Shown: positions 6,332-13,107 of the stretch, one piece after another
How positions within the stretch are numbered: the stretch's first letter is position 1
How the letters are laid out: every line of letters begins with the position of its first letter
DNA from: an uncultured Agathobaculum sp.
Lineage (GTDB): Bacteria; Bacillota; Clostridia; Oscillospirales; Butyricicoccaceae
DNA: 34,913 nucleotides
Reading direction: 5' to 3'
Assembly (NCBI GenBank): GCA_934504345.1
Contig: CAKSVR010000024.1
Location: 1-34,913, forward strand
Notes under the pieces: model-generated
The model's database searches: none
What the model saw: only the letters and a program-made list of their open reading frames with translations
Told to the model about the DNA's origin: nothing
Made by a program: the position numbers and the translations under genes

Positions 6332-7981
6332 ATGGCAGATCAGAAAATCAATGGTGCGCTGTACCGATCCATGGTGATCGAGGGCGCACTCGCCATTGCC
6401 GAAAAGAAGGAACAGGCAAACGAACTGAACGTATTTCCCGTGCCGGACGGCGATACGGGCACGAATATGTCCATGACGATGGCTTCGGCCATGGCCGAGA
6501 TGGAGAAGCTCGCCGAGCCGAGCCTTGCCAAGGCCGCCGATGCAACCGCCTCTGCGCTGCTGCGCGGTGCGCGCGGCAACTCGGGCGTTATCCTGTCGCT
6601 GCTGTTCCGCGGCATGGCGAAAAAGCTGCGTGAAACCGAGGAGGCCGACGGCCGCACGCTGGCGCTGGCGCTCCGCGAGGGCGTGGACACCGCCTACAAG
6701 GCCGTTATGAAGCCCGCTGAGGGCACTATCCTCACCGTATCGCGCGTTGCGGCGCAGCACGCGGTCGAGCTGTGTCAGGCCGAGCCGTCGCTCACCGCCG
6801 AGCAGGTACTCGCGGCCATCGTCGAGCAGGGACACACCGCGCTCGAGGAAACCATCCACCAGAATCCCGTGCTCGAAAAGGCAGGTGTTGTCGATGCAGG
6901 CGGCTTCGGCTTCCTGACCATCTTCGAGGGTATGCTGGATGCGCTGCGCGGCATCCACAAGGAACGCACCGTTACGGCAGAGCCGACCAAGTCCACTGCG
7001 GATTTCGGCGCCATCAACGATGAGGACATCACGTTCACCTACTGCACCGAGTTCATCGCCTCCCGCAAGGACAAGGCGCGCAACGTCGGCCGTCTACGCT
7101 CCATCCTCAACGAGATCGGCGACTCGCTCGTTGTCGTGGAGGATGACGATATTGTCAAGGTACACGTTCACACCGACCAGCCCAACAAGGCGCTCGAGGA
7201 GGGTCTGAAGTTCGGCCCGCTGCTGACCGTCAAGATCGAGAATATGCGCGAGCAGCACACCGCCAAGGTCATCGAGGGCACGGCGGATGCGCCGCGTGAG
7301 CGTGTGATCGTTCCGGCAGAGAAAAAGTTCGGCTTTGTGGCCGTTGCCGCCGGCGAGGGCCTCAAGAGCCTGTTCACCGACCTCGGCGCGGACGTTGTCG
7401 TACAGGGCGGCCAGACCATGAACCCGTCCACCGACGACATCCTGCACGCTGTCGATGCCGTTCCGGCGGAGATCGTTTTCGTGCTGCCGAACAACAAGAA
7501 CATCATCATGGCAGCCGAGCAGGCCGTTCACCTCTCCGATGAGAAAAAGGTGATCGTTGTGCCGACAAAGACCATCCCGCAGGGCATTTCCGCCATGCTG
7601 GCAGTCGATCCGGAGGCCGGACAGGACAGCGAGCTGGCCATCGCCATGCTGGAGGCCGCAAAGCACGTTCGCAGCGGTCAGGTGACTTACGCCGCCCGCG
7701 ACAGCGAGTTCGACGGCAAGAAGATCAAGCAGGGCGAGTATCTCTCCCTGTGCGAGGGCAAGCTGTGCGCCAACGGCAAGGAAACCTCGGTCATCAAGAA
7801 GCTGGCGCGCGAGATGGTATCCGACGACAGTGCATTTGCGACCGTTATCTTCGGCGAGGGCGTTACCGAGGAACAGGCCGCCGAGGTCGAGAACCTGCTG
7901 CACAAGGAAAACAAGGAAATGGAGATCAACCTTATCAATGGTGGTCAGCCGGTTTACTATTACATCATTTCGGTGGAGTAA
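6332..7981 (+). CDS. fakA: Fatty acid kinase catalytic subunit FakA-like (DAK2 domain, YloV family)
   Basis: A 549-residue protein with the FakA/YloV layout: an N-terminal DhaL/DAK2 kinase domain (about 1-200) and a C-terminal DegV-like region. The metal- and ATP-binding motif PDGDTGTNM is at 38-46, and ARGNSGVILS follows. FakA phosphorylates fatty acids bound to a DegV-type FakB partner, feeding acyl-phosphate to phospholipid synthesis. No fakB is in the window. AGGAGAG lies about 9 bases before the ATG at 6332. A strong bidirectional terminator follows. Family assignment is firm; the fatty-acid substrate is taken from the characterised family. Confidence 0.93.
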   Translation: MADQKINGALYRSMVIEGALAIAEKKEQANELNVFPVPDGDTGTNMSMTMASAMAEMEKLAEPSLAKAADATASALLRGARGNSGVILSLLFRGMAKKLRETEEADGRTLALALREGVDTAYKAVMKPAEGTILTVSRVAAQHAVELCQAEPSLTAEQVLAAIVEQGHTALEETIHQNPVLEKAGVVDAGGFGFLTIFEGMLDALRGIHKERTVTAEPTKSTADFGAINDEDITFTYCTEFIASRKDKARNVGRLRSILNEIGDSLVVVEDDDIVKVHVHTDQPNKALEEGLKFGPLLTVKIENMREQHTAKVIEGTADAPRERVIVPAEKKFGFVAVAAGEGLKSLFTDLGADVVVQGGQTMNPSTDDILHAVDAVPAEIVFVLPNNKNIIMAAEQAVHLSDEKKVIVVPTKTIPQGISAMLAVDPEAGQDSELAIAMLEAAKHVRSGQVTYAARDSEFDGKKIKQGEYLSLCEGKLCANGKETSVIKKLAREMVSDDSAFATVIFGEGVTEEQAAEVENLLHKENKEMEINLINGGQPVYYYIISVE

Positions 7982-8004
7982 ACCGTTCAGGAAAGCATAA
8001 AAAA

Positions 8005-8035
8005 GCATCGGAAACACAGTTTCCGATGCTTTTTT
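8005..8035. terminator. Bidirectional terminator between fakA and the anti-sigma gene
   Basis: GCATCGGAAAC and GTTTCCGATGC arms with an ACA loop have T6 on one side and A7 on the other. It serves convergent fakA (plus) and the anti-sigma gene (minus). Confidence 0.92.
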
Positions 8036-8043
8036 GTGAGATT

Positions 8044-8808
8044 TTACTTTACCAGTTCAGCTGCCATATCAAACATCGCCTGTGTATCCAGACCGGTGTC
8101 GTAGCCGCTGATGAGGTAGGTCACGCCGTCCTGCTCCCAGAGCACGGACTGGAACATTTTATCCTCCACCTCGTCCGAGCCATAGCTGATAACGAGTTCG
8201 CCGTTCTTCTCCTGCTGCTTTTCCTCGTCGGACTTCTCGTAGTCGTCCGGTACGAAGCGGTAGTGCGCATCGCGGTAGGTCAGCGTAACGCCGTTTACCT
8301 CGGTGGTCGTTGCCGGAACCGGATTTTTCTTCTCGCGCTCGCTGAACACGGTGTAGCTCTTGTGCGCGGAGAAGTTGAGTTCTGCGCCATCCTTCGTGTA
8401 GGTTGCATCCACCTCGGCAATTTTCTCCGTTTCACCCACGCCGTTCCGTGCGGTGGTATCCACATCAGAGCCGTAGCTGAACGTATACTCGCCGATCTTA
8501 TCGGGCAGGGTGAGCGCTACACCGGCATCCGCCAGATGCGCCTGCGTGCTCGACAGATCCAGCCGCTGGTTCGACCAGCCCTGACTGAAGATGCCGCCCA
8601 TGCCGCCAGCGGCGAATGCGCCGGTCACTGCGAGCGCAGCGACAGCGGCAACCGCGACAAAGCGCTTCATCCACAGCTTGCGCGGCTTGACCGGTGCGCT
8701 GTTCACCGCGAATTGTACGCGGGCTTTCATCGTGTCCGGTGCGTGCAGCCCGTCACCGCACTGATGCAGCATTTCCCTGATCTCACGTTCCATTTTGATT
8801 TCATCCAT
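8044..8808 (-). CDS. Membrane-anchored anti-sigma factor of the adjacent ECF sigma factor
   Basis: A 254-residue protein with a cytoplasmic N-terminus of about 45 residues (contains CGDGLHAPDTMKARVQFAV), one transmembrane segment (about 48-68, FVAVAAVAALAVTGAFAAGG) and an extracytoplasmic C-terminal domain of about 185 residues. The topology and location fit an anti-sigma factor that holds the sigma factor at the membrane and senses outside the cell. There is no zinc-binding HxxxCxxC motif. The outer domain resembles DUF4367-type domains, though I am not sure of that. Its ATG overlaps the sigma-gene stop by 8 bases, so translation is probably coupled and the two proteins made in matched amounts. 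Confidence 0.8.
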   Translation of the reverse strand: MDEIKMEREIREMLHQCGDGLHAPDTMKARVQFAVNSAPVKPRKLWMKRFVAVAAVAALAVTGAFAAGGMGGIFSQGWSNQRLDLSSTQAHLADAGVALTLPDKIGEYTFSYGSDVDTTARNGVGETEKIAEVDATYTKDGAELNFSAHKSYTVFSEREKKNPVPATTTEVNGVTLTYRDAHYRFVPDDYEKSDEEKQQEKNGELVISYGSDEVEDKMFQSVLWEQDGVTYLISGYDTGLDTQAMFDMAAELVK

Positions 8809-9358
8809 GATTTGCAGCCTCCTTCGGCTTCCGTTCTTCGGTCAGCGCCTGCCGCAGATGACGGCGGGCGGAAAAAAGGCGGGATTTCACCGTTCCCTCG
8901 GTCACGCCGGTCGCCTGCGCGATCTCGTGTACCGAGCGATCGTCAAAGTAGTACAGCACCACGGTAATGCGGCGTTTTTCGTCCAGCGTGTCGAGAGCGG
9001 CGTACAGACGGCGCTGCTCATCCGTCCGCAGTACGGCGGACAGTGCGCTCTCCGCGCTCTCGCCCGTGTCGAAAAACGCGGATACCGGTGTTTCCCGTTT
9101 GGCCTTGCGGCAATACTTCCACGCCGCGCGGGACAGCGTTTTGAGCAGCCACGGGCGGAATTTACTGCCGTCCCGCAGCGACCCGATGGACTGTGCACAG
9201 GTGACGAACGCCTCCTGCGCGAGATCCTCGCCGTCCGTTCGGCTGCCCGTGATGAGGCACGCCAGTCGGTATGCATCGTCCTTATAGCGCTCGTACAGCG
9301 CATCGAATGCCTGCATATCGCCGTGCTTCATCCGAGCAACAAGCTCGTTATCGTTCAT
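8801..9358 (-). CDS. ECF-family RNA polymerase sigma factor
   Basis: A 185-residue protein with sigma region 2 (about residues 10-75: FDALYERYKDDAYRLACLITG, then DLAQEAFV) and region 4 (about 120-172: LDEKRRITVVLYYFDDRSVHEIAQATGVTEGTVKSRLFSARRHLRQAL). Regions 1.1 and 3 are absent, as expected for ECF sigmas. It would direct RNA polymerase to a small regulon when released by the anti-sigma factor encoded downstream. AAAGGA lies about 10 bases before the ATG at 9358. Two promoter-like sites with identical spacing lie immediately upstream and suggest autoregulation. The subgroup and the inducing signal cannot be told from sequence. Confidence 0.93.
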   Translation of the reverse strand: MNDNELVARMKHGDMQAFDALYERYKDDAYRLACLITGSRTDGEDLAQEAFVTCAQSIGSLRDGSKFRPWLLKTLSRAAWKYCRKAKRETPVSAFFDTGESAESALSAVLRTDEQRRLYAALDTLDEKRRITVVLYYFDDRSVHEIAQATGVTEGTVKSRLFSARRHLRQALTEERKPKEAANHG

Positions 9359-9390
9359 AGCTTTCTATCCTTTCCCTGGGTGCATCTGTA

Positions 9391-9421
9391 TATAAGAGCA
9401 CCGGATGGTGGATTCGGTTCA
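9391..9421 (-). promoter_or_regulatory. Proximal ECF-type promoter of the sigma/anti-sigma operon
   Basis: Minus strand: TGAACC (9416-9421), a 17-base spacer, then CTCTTATA (9391-9398). The AACC core of the -35 is typical of ECF promoters. The start would fall about 25 bases before the sigma ATG. Confidence 0.7.
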
Positions 9422-9465
9422 TTTTATTTTTTCGGTAAATCCCGCGCCTCTTGGATGCACCCGAG

Positions 9466-9496
9466 TATAAGAGCCGCAAAGCAGCATATCGGTTCA
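9466..9496 (-). promoter_or_regulatory. Distal ECF-type promoter, tandem copy
   Basis: Minus strand: TGAACC (9491-9496), 17-base spacer, CTCTTATA (9466-9473). This is the same hexamer, octamer and spacing as the proximal site, 75 bases upstream of it. The spacer sequences differ, while the downstream GGTGCATC-like segment is also repeated. Confidence 0.65.
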
Positions 9497-9532
9497 TTTT
9501 TATTTAACGAACACTTTGTCGGGTTTTGACGG

Positions 9533-9561
9533 TTGCGTTTGGTGGTGATGTATTCTATACT
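9533..9561 (+). promoter_or_regulatory. Possible sigma-A promoter reading into composite repeat 2 and glgB
   Basis: TTGCGT (9533-9538), 17 bases, TATACT (9556-9561). It points into the composite repeat and would give glgB a leader of about 870 bases unless a promoter inside the repeat is used. Confidence 0.45.
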
Positions 9562-9592
9562 GGATGTATGAATATGTAAATGCAAGCTCTGC

Positions 9593-10402
9593 GGCAGCCG
9601 TTTTCCGGTGCACACGAGTCGCGGGAGCGATACGCCGTGAGTGGGCGGCAGCCCATTTCTCGGCAGCCGTTTTGTGGTGCAACCGAGTTGCGTTAGCGAT
9701 ACGCCGTTTCCGGGCTGGGGATTTCGCCGCTTGCGAGCGGGGGAACGGTTTCCAAAAGGATAGACACCCCCTACGGTGGTTTCTATCCTCTTGGGACTCC
9801 ATCTTCCGCCCTTTTTGGGATACCTCGGAGCGACGGAACGCAAGCGTTCCTACATAGAGGTGTGACCGAAAAAGGAGAACGGCAGTACCGTTACCAGCTC
9901 ATAGGCTCGGCTTAACGCCGACCATCCCTTTTTCGGCTGCGCTCAAGCCGGTAGAGCTCTGCGACACCCGATTTACGCAAAACCCGTGCAATCTGCCGCG
10001 ATAACGCCGCGACAACGTGAGAAACATGAGCCGATACCGTTCCTATATGCGAGTTACCTACGAAGTAGGGCCGCAGGCCCGTTCGCGAGGTCGCACCAAA
10101 GGGAAAAGGGGAGCTTCCTAAGAGGGTACGCACTCATTTAATCCGCGCACGGCGCGGAAATAAGGTTTAGTGGCCTACGGGCAAAACCGTAGGTTGTCTA
10201 CCCTCTTAGGCCCCGCGCGGGAGCGCCGTTCTCCCGCGCTCCGCAGAGCGCGAAATCCCCAGCCCGGAAACGGCGTATTGCTCCGCAACTCGGCTGCACC
10301 AGAAAACGGATACCGAGGAATAGACTGCCGCCCAGCGGCGGCGTAGCGCTCACGCGCCTCGTGTGCACCAGACAAAGCGTGCAGGAAAATGGGCTGCCGC
10401 CA
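9593..10402. repeat. Composite structured repeat 2
   Basis: This is the second copy of the element at 4236-4976. The left arm (9593-9746) has two 68-base units with stems TCGC-GGA-GCGA and TTGC-GTTA-GCGA. The centre (9747-10090) is nearly identical to 4392-4728, with local changes that keep hairpins (GGAACG-CAA-GCGTTCC replaces a GGAACGTTCC palindrome). The inverted right arm (10205-10402) has TTGC-TCC-GCAA and a GCGC/GCGC variant. Between centre and right arm lies a 12-bp inverted repeat, CCTAAGAGGGTA (10117-10128) / TACCCTCTTAGG (10199-10210), enclosing hairpins CCGCGC/GCGCGG and CCTACGG/CCGTAGG. Short reading frames inside it are not conserved between copies. It ends about 30 bases before the glgB start. 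Confidence 0.75.
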
Positions 10403-10435
10403 AAAAGGGCTGTCAAAACGAAAGGAAGTGTTCCC

Positions 10436-12190
10436 ATGAATCAGCATCAGTTTTTCACCGGCGAGATCTTTGATGCCTACCGCTGGTTTGGCTCTCGCAT
10501 AAAAGAACAGTCGGTCGTTTTTCGCACTTTTGCGCCAAATGCACGCCGAATCACGCTCACCGGCGCGTTTAACGGCTGGAAAGAAACCGATTTGACACAG
10601 GACGGCAGGAGCGGCTTCTGGGAAGTCACCGTGCCCGAGGCTCATGCCGGACAGTTCTACAAGTACCGCATTTACGGCCCGGACGGCTCTGTCACCGAGC
10701 ACTGCGACCCCTACGGCAACGCGATGGAGCTGCGTCCGGCGTGCTGCTCCATCATCACCGACCTTGATGAATACCGCTTCACCGATGAAGCGTGGATGCA
10801 CAATCGCACGGCTTCGCCGGATGCGCCGCTCAACATCTACGAGCTGCACCTTGGCTCGTGGCGGCATAACCCGGACGATGCGAACGGCTGGTACACCTAC
10901 GATGCCATCGCCGACCGGCTCATTCCCTATCTGCTGAAAAGCGGTTACACGCACGTTGAGTTTCTGCCGCTGTCCGAGCATCCGTTTGACGGCTCTTGGG
11001 GATACCAGAATACGGGCTTTTTCGCGCCGACTTCGCGCTACGGCACGCCCGCACAGCTGAAAATGCTCATCGACAAGCTGCACCGCGCGGGTATCGGCGC
11101 GATCATGGATTTCGTGCCTGTTCACTTTGCGGTGGACTCCTACGGCCTTGCGAAGTATGACGGCACGCATCTGTATGAATATCCGCACAGCGCGGTCGGT
11201 GAAAGCGAATGGGGAAGCTATAATTTCATCCATTCGCGCCGCGAAGTACGCTGTTTTTTGCAGTCTGCGGCCGATTACTGGCTGACCGAGTTCCATTTTG
11301 ACGGTCTGCGTATGGATGCGGTTTCGCGGCTCATTTACTGGCAGGGCGACCCGGCACGCGGCGTGAACGGCGACACACTCGACTTCCTCAAAAACATGAA
11401 CCGCGGGCTCAAGGCCCGTCATCCGTCTGCCATCCTCATTGCGGAGGACTCGACCGCCTATCCCGGCGTTACCCGTCCGGTGGATGAGGGCGGACTGGGC
11501 TTTGACTACAAGTGGGATCTCGGCTGGATGCACGACACGCTCGAATTCTGCCAGACCCAGCCCGATCTGCGCCCGCGCGACCACGGAAAACTGCTTTGGT
11601 CGATGCATTATTTCGGCAACGAGCACTATCTGCTGCCGCTGTCGCACGACGAAGTGGTGCACGGCAAGGCGGCCATCGTGCAGAAAATGTGGGGTGCGGA
11701 CGAGCGTGACAAGTACGCACAGGCGCGCGTGATGTATCTCTATATGTTCACGCATCCGGGCAAAAAGCTGAATTTTATGGGCAATGAGCTGGGCCAGCTG
11801 TACGAATGGAGTGAGGCGGGTTCGCTCGACTGGGGACTGGCCGACCGGCCGTTCCACCGGTTTTTCCACAGGCTGTGCAAAACCTACGCCGCGCATCCCG
11901 CGCTGCACGCAGACTACGCGCCAGACAACTTCCGCTGGGCGGAAAACCGCGAGAACGCGCCGTGCGTGTTCGGCATGGAGCGCCGCGCAGGCGGCGAAAC
12001 CCTGCTGGCGCTGTGCAATTTCGCGGACAGCGAACAGAAATTCACCGCTTCCCTGCCGGAATTTTCCGTCCTGCTGGACAGCAGCGCCGAGGAGTTCGGC
12101 GGCACCGGAGAGGCGCTCCGTGCCGTCCGCGAGGACGGGCTGTGTACGCTCACGCTGCCGCGATACAGCGCGGTTCTGCTCAAGCTGTAA
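10436..12190 (+). CDS. glgB: 1,4-alpha-glucan branching enzyme (GH13)
   Basis: A 584-residue protein. It cuts alpha-1,4-glucan and re-attaches the piece as an alpha-1,6 branch during glycogen synthesis. An N-terminal CBM48-type domain (about 20-105) precedes the (beta/alpha)8 barrel. Predicted catalytic residues are nucleophile Asp294 (DGLRMDAVS), acid/base Glu337 (LIAEDST) and Asp405 (SHDEVVHGK). The branching-enzyme signature ELHLGSWR is near 138. The frame is open further upstream into the repeat, but AAAGGAAG lies 7-8 bases before the ATG at 10436 and the family start matches. It is shorter than the E. coli type because the extra N-terminal domain is missing. No other glg gene is nearby. 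Confidence 0.95.
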   Translation: MNQHQFFTGEIFDAYRWFGSRIKEQSVVFRTFAPNARRITLTGAFNGWKETDLTQDGRSGFWEVTVPEAHAGQFYKYRIYGPDGSVTEHCDPYGNAMELRPACCSIITDLDEYRFTDEAWMHNRTASPDAPLNIYELHLGSWRHNPDDANGWYTYDAIADRLIPYLLKSGYTHVEFLPLSEHPFDGSWGYQNTGFFAPTSRYGTPAQLKMLIDKLHRAGIGAIMDFVPVHFAVDSYGLAKYDGTHLYEYPHSAVGESEWGSYNFIHSRREVRCFLQSAADYWLTEFHFDGLRMDAVSRLIYWQGDPARGVNGDTLDFLKNMNRGLKARHPSAILIAEDSTAYPGVTRPVDEGGLGFDYKWDLGWMHDTLEFCQTQPDLRPRDHGKLLWSMHYFGNEHYLLPLSHDEVVHGKAAIVQKMWGADERDKYAQARVMYLYMFTHPGKKLNFMGNELGQLYEWSEAGSLDWGLADRPFHRFFHRLCKTYAAHPALHADYAPDNFRWAENRENAPCVFGMERRAGGETLLALCNFADSEQKFTASLPEFSVLLDSSAEEFGGTGEALRAVREDGLCTLTLPRYSAVLLKL

Positions 12191-12209
12191 AGCACCAGCA
12201 GATAACAAA

Positions 12210-12229
12210 AGCAGCCGTAAACGGCTGCT
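12210..12229 (+). terminator. glgB terminator hairpin, left copy
   Basis: AGCAGCCG/CGGCTGCT arms with a TAAA loop lie 20 bases after the glgB stop. An identical 20-base copy is at 12452-12471, on the far side of the 222-bp element. Confidence 0.8.
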
Positions 12230-12451
12230 CAGTTTGTCAAAAAAGTCTGTATTGAACCGATTTCATCATATCGCGCGGCAGCGCGCGTTAAATAGAATTT
12301 GCTTTGCAAATTCATAAAAACCGGGAGCGTGTATCTCGGTTTTTATACATTAAGAGGGAAAAAGTTTCCGTATGGGAACTTTTGGACGACTTTGGAACGG
12401 CCCACGGTCCGTTCCTGCTTGTCGGCGAAACCGTGGTTTCGCGACAGCCTA
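12230..12451 (+). mobile_element. 222-bp terminator-embedded element, copy 2
   Basis: It has the same 222-bp length and the same CAGTTTGTC start. The last base is A rather than G (GACAGCCTA). By hand alignment about 8 bases differ from copy 3. Two of these changes occur together in the last hairpin (GCGAAACT/AGTTTCGC becomes GCGAAACC/GGTTTCGC), keeping it paired. It lies between two identical copies of the 20-bp glgB terminator hairpin, in the same orientation as glgB. Confidence 0.85.
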
Positions 12452-12471
12452 AGCAGCCGTAAACGGCTGCT
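12452..12471 (+). terminator. glgB terminator hairpin, right copy
   Basis: This is the second copy of the AGCAGCCG/CGGCTGCT hairpin, followed by TTTTGC. The segment after it (about 12480-12522, ending CGCGCCAGGTTTA) loosely resembles the right end of the 222-bp element and may be a decayed remnant. Confidence 0.8.
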
Positions 12472-12522
12472 TTTGCTTGCAGATGCGTCCTTGGAGCGAC
12501 TCACGGTTCCGCGCCAGGTTTA

Positions 12523-12554
12523 GAAAAAAAGCAGCCGAAAATCGGCTGCTTTTT
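12523..12554. terminator. Bidirectional terminator between glgB and the HPr-like gene
   Basis: AGCAGCCGA (12530-12538) and TCGGCTGCT (12542-12550) have A7 on one side and T4 on the other. It shares the AGCAGCCG arm with the two glgB hairpins, making three related hairpins within 350 bases. Confidence 0.85.
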
Positions 12555-12577
12555 ATTATGCAGTTACGCGAGAGGAA

Positions 12578-12820
12578 TCAATCCTCGTCGTCGATCTCCA
12601 GATAGTCAGCGAGATCCTTGAACAGCGCGGTCGGATCAACATCGTCCTCGATAACGATCTGAAGCGGCTCGTTCAGGGACAGCAGGAACATACCGAGCAG
12701 GCTCTTGGCATCTACCATACCGCTCTTGCCGTGGATCCAAATATCAAAACCGTAACGGGTTACGATCTTGTTGATCTTCTGAATGTCGTCCGTATTCTTT
12801 ACACGGATACCTCTGGTCAT
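12578..12820 (-). CDS. HPr-fold protein lacking the phosphorylatable histidine
   Basis: An 80-residue protein aligning with HPr of the sugar phosphotransferase system over its whole length. DIWIHGKSGMVDAKSLLGMFLLSL matches the Ser46 region of HPr, with Ser40 in the position of regulatory Ser46. The N-terminal active-site loop, normally GLHARPA with His15, reads NTDDIQKIN here and has no histidine, so it cannot carry phosphate from Enzyme I. It resembles the Crh idea (an HPr relative working only through the serine), but this is inference. CAGGAGG lies about 9 bases before the ATG. It appears to be a single-gene unit, with an acidic C-terminus (EIDDED). Confidence 0.8.
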   Translation of the reverse strand: MTRGIRVKNTDDIQKINKIVTRYGFDIWIHGKSGMVDAKSLLGMFLLSLNEPLQIVIEDDVDPTALFKDLADYLEIDDED

Positions 12821-12857
12821 AATAAATTACCTCCTGAGATTAAACTTCGTGAAACCC

Positions 12858-12886
12858 TTTTATGCTAGTTTCATTATAGCATAAAA
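12858..12886. promoter_or_regulatory. Perfect inverted repeat over the -10 of the HPr-like gene
   Basis: TTTTATGCTA (12858-12867) and TAGCATAAAA (12877-12886) form 10-bp arms with a 9-base spacer. On the minus strand the arm plus spacer contains an extended -10, TGCTATAAT. A repressor site overlapping the promoter is the natural reading. The regulator is unknown. Confidence 0.6.
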
Positions 12887-13107
12887 CCAGAGAAAGAAAA
12901 GAGGTTTTTATCGATTTTCTCATTTTTCAGCGTTTTTCGCTTAACATAAGCACATTTCCGCAGTTATTTAGGCATTATTCACAGTCATATGTGTGTTTAT
13001 TTGTGCACAGTGCTTTGTCGTACTTCGTGATTATCCACAAAAATACAATCTTTCGATTGTGTGTGCTGTCAGGCCGATGGTTCTGTATTCCGCGCACCTG
13101 CGCGACC
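12887..13107. other. Gene-free 220-base stretch
   Basis: An A+T-rich spacer between the start of the HPr-like gene and the end of the MATE gene. It has two DnaA-box-like words (TTATTCACA about 12975, TTATCCACA about 13031) but no array of them. No ORF with a ribosome-binding site and no clear terminator for the MATE transcript was seen. Confidence 0.5.

Noticed and set aside
10175..12208. A 677-residue open frame on the minus strand opposite glgB
   Set aside because: It is antisense to a clear GH13 enzyme, has no ribosome-binding site or family similarity, and extends into a non-coding repeat.
12970..13040. Two DnaA-box-like words, considered as a sign of a replication origin
   Set aside because: Only two sites, no AT-rich unwinding region with arrays, and no dnaA/dnaN nearby. 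Such words are expected by chance.
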